64,000 bases of DNA from Neolewinella marina (GTDB taxonomy: Bacteria; Bacteroidota; Bacteroidia; Chitinophagales; Saprospiraceae): contig NZ_PDLO01000001.1 in the NCBI RefSeq assembly GCF_002631205.1, positions 248,001 to 312,000 on the forward strand. Direction: 5' to 3'. The position numbers and the translations under genes were made by a program. Position 1 is the first letter of the stretch; each line of letters starts with the position of its first letter. The notes under the pieces were generated by a model, which was not told the origin of the DNA, searched no databases, and worked only from the letters and a program-made list of their open reading frames with translations. Below are positions 59,805 to 64,000 of this stretch, piece by piece.

Positions 59805-61391
59805 CTACTTCTTAAACTGGGGAGTAAGTTCCTTGGCCAGCGACTCGAGCTTCTGGAGGTCTTCATCCTGGTACTTCCGGTCGCGGAAGTTCTGCAGCAC
59901 CTCAGGGTACTTGCGGCCGAGCTCTCCGAGGAAGAGCTTCTCGAACTCCTTGACCCGGTTGACGGGAACTTCCCGCATGAGGTTCTTGGTACCGAGGTAG
60001 ATGATGGCTACCTGCTGCTCAACCGGTACGGGGCTGTACTGGGGCTGCTTCAGGATCTCCACGTTGCGCTGTCCCTTGTCCAGGATGCTCATGGTGGAGG
60101 CGTCCAGGTCGGAACCGAACTTGGCGAAGGCCTCGAGTTCCCGGTAGGAAGCCTGGTCGAGCTTCAGGGTACCGGATACCTTTTTCATGGGCTTGATCTG
60201 GGCCGATCCACCTACGCGGGATACCGATACACCGACGTTGATGGCCGGGCGGATGCCGTTGTTGAAGAGGCTCGACTCGAGGAAGATCTGTCCGTCGGTG
60301 ATCGAGATAACGTTGGTGGGGATGTAGGCGGATACGTCACCGGCCTGGGTTTCGATGATCGGCAGGGCCGTCAGCGAACCACCACCCTTTACGATCCCGG
60401 CCTCGCTGAGGCTGGTCGGCAGGTCGTTCATGCTCTTGGCGATCTCGTCGTCGTTGATGATCTTGGCGGCGCGCTCCAGCAGACGGCTGTGGAGGTAGAA
60501 TACGTCACCGGGGTAGGCCTCACGTCCGGGAGGACGACGCAGCAGCAGGGATACTTCCCGGTAGGCTACGGCCTGCTTCGAGAGGTCATCGTAGATGATG
60601 AGGGCGGGGCGGCCCGTATCGCGGAAGTACTCGCCAATGGCGGCACCGGCGAAGGGCGCGTAGAACTGGAGGGGAGCAGGCTCGGAAGCCGAGGCGGCTA
60701 CGATGATGGAGTAGTCCATGGCACCGTTCTCTTCCAGGGTCTTGGCGACCTGGGCTACCGTCGAGGCCTTCTGGCCACAGGCCACGTAGATGCAGTAAAC
60801 GGGCTCACCACGGTCGTAGAATTCCCGCTGGTTGAGGATAGTATCGATGGCGATGGCCGACTTGCCGGTCTGGCGGTCACCGATGATGAGCTCCCGCTGG
60901 CCACGGCCGATCGGAATCATGGCGTCGATGGCCTTTACCCCGGTCTGCAGGGGCTCGTTTACCGGCTGGCGGTAGATTACACCGGGGGCCTTGCGCTCCA
61001 GCGGCATATTGTAGGTGGTGCCGGTGATGTCGCCCTTGCCGTCGATGGGCTGGCCGAGGGGGTTGACCACGCGGCCGACCATGCCTTCACCTACGTTGAT
61101 GGAGGCGATACGTCCGGTGCGGGAAACGCGGCTTCCTTCGTGGATGCCGGCGGCGCTGCCCATCAGTACTACCCCGACGTTGTCTTCTTCCAGGTTCAGT
61201 ACGATTGCCTCGGTACCCGTTTCAAAGGTTACGAGTTCACCGGCCTGTGCGTTGTTGAGTCCGTACACGCGGGCGATACCGTCACCGACCTGCAGTACGG
61301 TACCGTACTCCTCCAGCTCGGTAGCCGTATCGAATCCGGAAAGCTGCTGCTTGAGGATTGCGGAGATTTCGTCAGGTTTTACGTCAGCCAT
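59805..61391 (-). CDS. atpA: ATP synthase F1 alpha subunit
   Basis: Non-catalytic nucleotide-binding subunit of the F1 hexamer. A 528-residue protein: P-loop [13 protein letters not shown] (171-183), [20 protein letters not shown] for the Walker B region, the alpha-subunit signature [15 protein letters not shown] and arginine finger within SRVG, near 376. Contains the usual N-terminal beta-barrel ([14 protein letters not shown]). Length is normal. Third last in atpBEFHAG. Confidence 0.98.
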   Translation of the reverse strand: MADVKPDEISAILKQQLSGFDTATELEEYGTVLQVGDGIARVYGLNNAQAGELVTFETGTEAIVLNLEEDNVGVVLMGSAAGIHEGSRVSRTGRIASINVGEGMVGRVVNPLGQPIDGKGDITGTTYNMPLERKAPGVIYRQPVNEPLQTGVKAIDAMIPIGRGQRELIIGDRQTGKSAIAIDTILNQREFYDRGEPVYCIYVACGQKASTVAQVAKTLEENGAMDYSIIVAASASEPAPLQFYAPFAGAAIGEYFRDTGRPALIIYDDLSKQAVAYREVSLLLRRPPGREAYPGDVFYLHSRLLERAAKIINDDEIAKSMNDLPTSLSEAGIVKGGGSLTALPIIETQAGDVSAYIPTNVISITDGQIFLESSLFNNGIRPAINVGVSVSRVGGSAQIKPMKKVSGTLKLDQASYRELEAFAKFGSDLDASTMSILDKGQRNVEILKQPQYSPVPVEQQVAIIYLGTKNLMREVPVNRVKEFEKLFLGELGRKYPEVLQNFRDRKYQDEDLQKLESLAKELTPQFKK

Positions 61392-61467
61392 GGTTGTTTA
61401 TTCTTGATAATTGGATAAGGCCCTGCTATGCGGGCCGACTATAGAGGGTGCTGGCGGCGGAGGGCCG

Positions 61468-62040
61468 CTAGCTGGCCAGTTGATTTTGGTACAGGTTGGG
61501 TTTGCGGAGCTCGTCCTGCATGTTCTTGAGCTTGTGGGCGACGCTGGCGTCGTACACCTTGCCGTCAAACTCGAGGATGAAGCCGCCGATGAGAGAGGTA
61601 TCGATCTGGGTATGCAGCTCGATGCTGTCCTCGGTCATGCCGGCGGACACCAACTGTTGCTTGATAATTTCCAGGGTGGCGGCCGACAGGGGCGCGGCAC
61701 TGGTGAGGGTCACCGTGGAGATGTGCTTCAGGCGCTTGTACTGCTCGTGGAATTCCCGCAGGATACCCAGCATATCGGTTTCGCGGCCCTTGTCGATGAG
61801 CAGCTTTACGTAGAGGCGGGTGAGCTTGTCGGCCTTGGCCTTCTCCAGCAGCTGGGTCAGGATGGCCTGCTTCTTGCTGGGGGGCACGACCGGGCTTCTC
61901 AGCAGCAGGGCGAACTCGCGGTTCTTGCCCATGGCGAGGAGGGTGTCTACGTCGGCCTTGATCTCTTCCAGCTGGTTGCGTTCCTGGGCGAGCTCGATGA
62001 GGGACTGGGCGTAGCGGGAGGCTACTCTCGAATTGGTCAT
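61468..62040 (-). CDS. atpH: ATP synthase F1 delta subunit
   Basis: Peripheral stalk subunit linking F1 to b. A 190-residue protein: SRVASRYAQSLIELAQERNQ (3-22) and the C-terminal LIGGFILEFDGKVYDASVAH (near 150) are the family's conserved ends. Starts seven bases after atpF. 76 bases to atpA, with a small GGCCC/GGGCC hairpin in that gap. Confidence 0.95.
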   Translation of the reverse strand: MTNSRVASRYAQSLIELAQERNQLEEIKADVDTLLAMGKNREFALLLRSPVVPPSKKQAILTQLLEKAKADKLTRLYVKLLIDKGRETDMLGILREFHEQYKRLKHISTVTLTSAAPLSAATLEIIKQQLVSAGMTEDSIELHTQIDTSLIGGFILEFDGKVYDASVAHKLKNMQDELRKPNLYQNQLAS

Positions 62041-62047
62041 GCGGTGC

Positions 62048-62560
62048 TTAGTTTAGGTCGCGTACGAGCTCCCGAACGAAAGCCTCCTGGTTGGCGTCGC
62101 TTTTGAGGTCCTTCTGGAGGATCTTTTCGGCGATTTCGATGGCCATGGATCCCACTTCCTTCTTGAGGTCGACCATGGCGGCTTTGCGCATATTTTCGAT
62201 GTCGCGGCGGGCGTCGCTGGCCACCTTCTGAGCGGCTTCGCGGGCTTCGTTCTTGGCCGCGGCGATCATTTCCTTGCTCTGCTTCTCGGCTTCGGTAATG
62301 ATGCGGGTGCGCTCCTCGCGCGCCTCGATGATCAGCCGCTGGTTCTCGTCGGCCTGGGCCTGCATCTCGGCGCGGGCGCGCTTGGCTTCGTCGATGCTGG
62401 TTTGAATTTCCTCATCCCGGCGGCGCAGGGCCTTCTGGATGGGTTTCCAGGCCAGCTTGCCCAGGATGGCGTAAAGCACGAGGAAGATTACAACGGTCCA
62501 GAAGATCAGACCGAAGTCGGGCTTAATGACACTGAAATCAGCAAGGAAAAGCGTAGTCAT
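62048..62560 (-). CDS. atpF: ATP synthase F0 b subunit
   Basis: Membrane-anchored peripheral stalk. A 170-residue protein: short N-terminus, helix GLIFWTVVIFLVLYAILGKL (17-36), then a long charged coiled coil (KALRRRDEEIQTSIDEAKRA onward) reaching the delta subunit. Typical length. Preceded by a hairpin (62605-62641) and a near-consensus -7 element, so it may be transcribed partly on its own. Confidence 0.96.
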   Translation of the reverse strand: MTTLFLADFSVIKPDFGLIFWTVVIFLVLYAILGKLAWKPIQKALRRRDEEIQTSIDEAKRARAEMQAQADENQRLIIEAREERTRIITEAEKQSKEMIAAAKNEAREAAQKVASDARRDIENMRKAAMVDLKKEVGSMAIEIAEKILQKDLKSDANQEAFVRELVRDLN

Positions 62561-62591
62561 TATATATTAGGTTGTGTTACAACTCGACAGG

Positions 62592-62599
62592 CGAAGATA
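62592..62599 (-). promoter_or_regulatory. Possible internal promoter before atpF
   Basis: Minus-strand TATCTTCG, one base off TAnnTTTG, just after the hairpin and about 32 bases before the atpF ATG. Would allow atpFHAG to be transcribed independently of atpBE. Confidence 0.3.
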
Positions 62600-62604
62600 A
62601 AGTA

Positions 62605-62641
62605 AGCCGGTAGCGCTGCCAAGCGCAGTTCGCTACCGGCT
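62605..62641 (-). terminator. Hairpin between atpE and atpF
   Basis: AGCCGGTAGCG/CGCTACCGGCT, an 11-bp perfect stem with an inner GCGC pairing. On the minus (atp) strand it is followed by TACTTTATCTT, a weak tail; on the plus strand by TTTTGGTG. It could give partial termination or mRNA 3'-end protection for atpBE, raising c-subunit output. Confidence 0.6.
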
Positions 62642-62669
62642 TTTTGGTGTGGCCCGGACGCCGCTGCTG

Positions 62670-62870
62670 CTAGAGCAGCTTGTCCAGAAGACCTACAATG
62701 ATCGCGAACAGCGCGGCACCTTCAACGAAGGCGGCGGTAAGGATCATGGCACTACGGATATCCGCGGCGGCTTCGGGCTGGCGGGCAATGCTTTCGGTCG
62801 ACTTGCTGCCGATGAGTCCGATTCCGAGTCCAGCGCCGAGGGCGGCGATACCTGCTCCAAGAGCTCCCAT
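62670..62870 (-). CDS. atpE: ATP synthase F0 c subunit
   Basis: Ring-forming proteolipid. A 66-residue hairpin of two helices: MGALGAGIAALGAGLGIGLI (1-20), the polar loop ESIARQPEAAADIR (26-39), and MILTAAFVEGAALFAIIVGL (42-61) with the ion-binding Glu50. The residue after Glu50 is Gly rather than Ser/Thr, as in proton-driven rings. The start at 62870 is fixed by family length; the frame is open upstream into atpB. 41 bases after atpB. Confidence 0.96.
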   Translation of the reverse strand: MGALGAGIAALGAGLGIGLIGSKSTESIARQPEAAADIRSAMILTAAFVEGAALFAIIVGLLDKLL

Positions 62871-62911
62871 GTTGAATGATTTAAATGGGTAAAAAAAATT
62901 CTTGATTATCG

Positions 62912-64000
62912 TTAGTTGGCCGGGGTGTGCATGCCGGTGACCGCACCGCCCATGGCACCGCCTTCGGCGATTTTCTTCTCTCCGTGGTGTCCGGCCTCGT
63001 CGTGGTGGTGGGCATCCTCTACCGCCGCGCCGATATAGCTGGCCGAAAGGATGGCAAAGATGAAGGCCTGCACGAAGGCTACCAGCAGCTCGATCATGTT
63101 CATGAACAAGGTGAAGGCTACTCCGACCACGGCACCCGCGCCCGCGCCTACTACACTTTCGCCGTTGTTGCCAAAGATGAAGATCAGGCTGATGAGGCTG
63201 AGGATGATGATGTGCCCGGCCGTGATGTTGGCGAACAAACGCACCATCAGCGAGAAGGGCTTGATGACCAGCCCGAGGATTTCCACGGGGGTCAGAATGA
63301 ACAGCTTGATGGCCGCTGGTACGCCGGGCATCCACAGGGTGTGCTCCCAGAAGTGGCGGTTGCCGTGTACGTAAGCTACGATAGCCGAGATAACGGCCAG
63401 GGCCATGGTGACGGCCAGGTTGCCCGTTACGTTGGCGCTGCCGGGGAAGATGGGAATCAGGCCCAGCAGGTTACAGAACAGAACGAAAAAGAAGATCGTG
63501 AAAATGAAGGGCTGGAAACGCTCGTAGTGCTTCTCGCCGATCATGGGGATGGTGATCTCGTCGCGCAGGAAGACGAAGAAGGGCTCCATCAGGCTCTGAA
63601 TGCCACTGGGGGCCTTGCCTTCGTTCTTCTTGTACCCGCGGGCCACGGCGCTCCAGAGGAAGATCAGCAGCAGGGAAGCCAGCAACATGGTGAAGACGTT
63701 CTTCGTGATGCTGAAGTCGTAGAAGCTGGTGATGCCACCGCCGAGCAGTCCGCCCTCACCTACCGAGGGGGCGTCCAGGAGGTAAGGCGTCCCGCCTACC
63801 AGGGCGTAGTAGACATCCTGGGTTTTGTCTCCCACGGTGGTGGTGCCGTGGGCAATGCATTCCACCTCATGGTGGCCCTCCAGCAGTTCTGCGGGGGCGT
63901 CGGCCAGACGATTGATGCGGCCGTGGTTCATCACGTATCCGTCGACCAGGGTTTCCCCGTGGTGGAACATGCTGCTCAGGCCGACGGTCCAACCGTGTTC
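62912..64000 (-). CDS. atpB: ATP synthase F0 a subunit, 5' end missing (runs off right edge)
   Basis: Stator channel subunit that passes protons to the c ring. The visible part has the family's helices, the essential Arg in SLMVRLFANITAGHIII (near residue 243 of the segment from 63970) and the final LLVAFVQAFIFAILSASYIG. The frame is open to 64000 and the residues before the ATG at 63970 (EHGWTVGLSS) continue the Bacteroidota-specific N-terminal extension, so the real start lies beyond the window. A His-rich, Gly-rich tail (EDAHHHDEAGHHG) is unusual among a subunits. Confidence 0.95.
   Translation of the reverse strand, partial: EHGWTVGLSSMFHHGETLVDGYVMNHGRINRLADAPAELLEGHHEVECIAHGTTTVGDKTQDVYYALVGGTPYLLDAPSVGEGGLLGGGITSFYDFSITKNVFTMLLASLLLIFLWSAVARGYKKNEGKAPSGIQSLMEPFFVFLRDEITIPMIGEKHYERFQPFIFTIFFFVLFCNLLGLIPIFPGSANVTGNLAVTMALAVISAIVAYVHGNRHFWEHTLWMPGVPAAIKLFILTPVEILGLVIKPFSLMVRLFANITAGHIIILSLISLIFIFGNNGESVVGAGAGAVVGVAFTLFMNMIELLVAFVQAFIFAILSASYIGAAVEDAHHHDEAGHHGEKKIAEGGAMGGAVTGMHTPAN

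Noticed and set aside
59754-61418. A 554-codon open frame on the plus strand
   Set aside because: Antisense to atpA, whose identity is certain.
62871-63335. N-terminal extension of the atpE frame into atpB
   Set aside because: AtpE is a fixed-size proteolipid; the extension is the shadow frame of atpB.

Overview
The window comes from a G+C-rich member of the Bacteroidota, most likely a Saprospiria/Lewinella-type marine bacterium. The support is lineage-typical: type IX secretion (T9SS) sorting domains of types A and B, a GLPGLI protein paired with a TonB-type outer-membrane protein, ASPIC/UnbV-FG-GAP lipoproteins, DUF4159 and DUF368 proteins, an ATP synthase operon in the order B-E-F-H-A-G without atpDC, weak ribosome binding sites, and many promoters with the Bacteroidota -7 element TAnnTTTG. 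No phage, insertion sequence, CRISPR array or rRNA was seen. The content is largely chromosomal housekeeping plus lineage-specific secreted proteins.

Layout. 1-5.5 kb: 5' part of ilvD (running off the left edge) behind an unusual promoter/hairpin leader, an outer-membrane barrel, a PPP-type phosphatase directly followed by a CotH-kinase-like gene, then DUF4159-rsmE-NifU-like. 5.6-9.1 kb: GLPGLI plus outer-membrane beta-barrel protein. 9.2 kb: tRNA-Gly(GCC). 9.6-13.2 kb: GT-C glycosyltransferase, a degenerate Nudix-like protein, two secreted proteins. 13.3-18.5 kb: tRNA-Arg(CCU), msrB lipoprotein, glycerate kinase with a DUF1080 lipoprotein, rnz with a STAS protein, an MFS transporter. 18.5-28.4 kb: a block of three paralogous FG-GAP/VCBS lipoproteins plus one unknown small lipoprotein, with overlapping stops and starts. 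28.5-35.5 kb: DEDDh exonuclease, orphan LytTR regulator, PhzF-like isomerase, Lrp-type regulator, a nuclease-like protein, leuS, an aspartic protease. 35.6-39.9 kb: pyrG, metK, manA. 40-47.7 kb: two tandem ~1240-residue T9SS type B proteins. 48-53 kb: an arginase-fold pseudoenzyme, an OmpA-family protein, a small secreted protein, and exbB-exbD-exbD. 53.1-58.8 kb: a five-gene run (lipoprotein, DUF368/PopT, aroE, sialate O-acetylesterase, MATE). 58.8-64 kb: atpG-A-H-F-E-B on the minus strand, with atpB cut by the right edge.

No obvious defence island or biosynthetic cluster is present. The points most worth a second look are the adjacent exported phosphatase/CotH-like kinase pair, the FG-GAP lipoprotein block with its unidentified small lipoprotein, the ilvD leader architecture, hairpins dividing the atp operon, an arginase-fold protein that has lost its metal ligands, and an unexplained structured segment at 9350-9510. 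All functional statements rest on motif recognition by eye. No database search or folding program was run.
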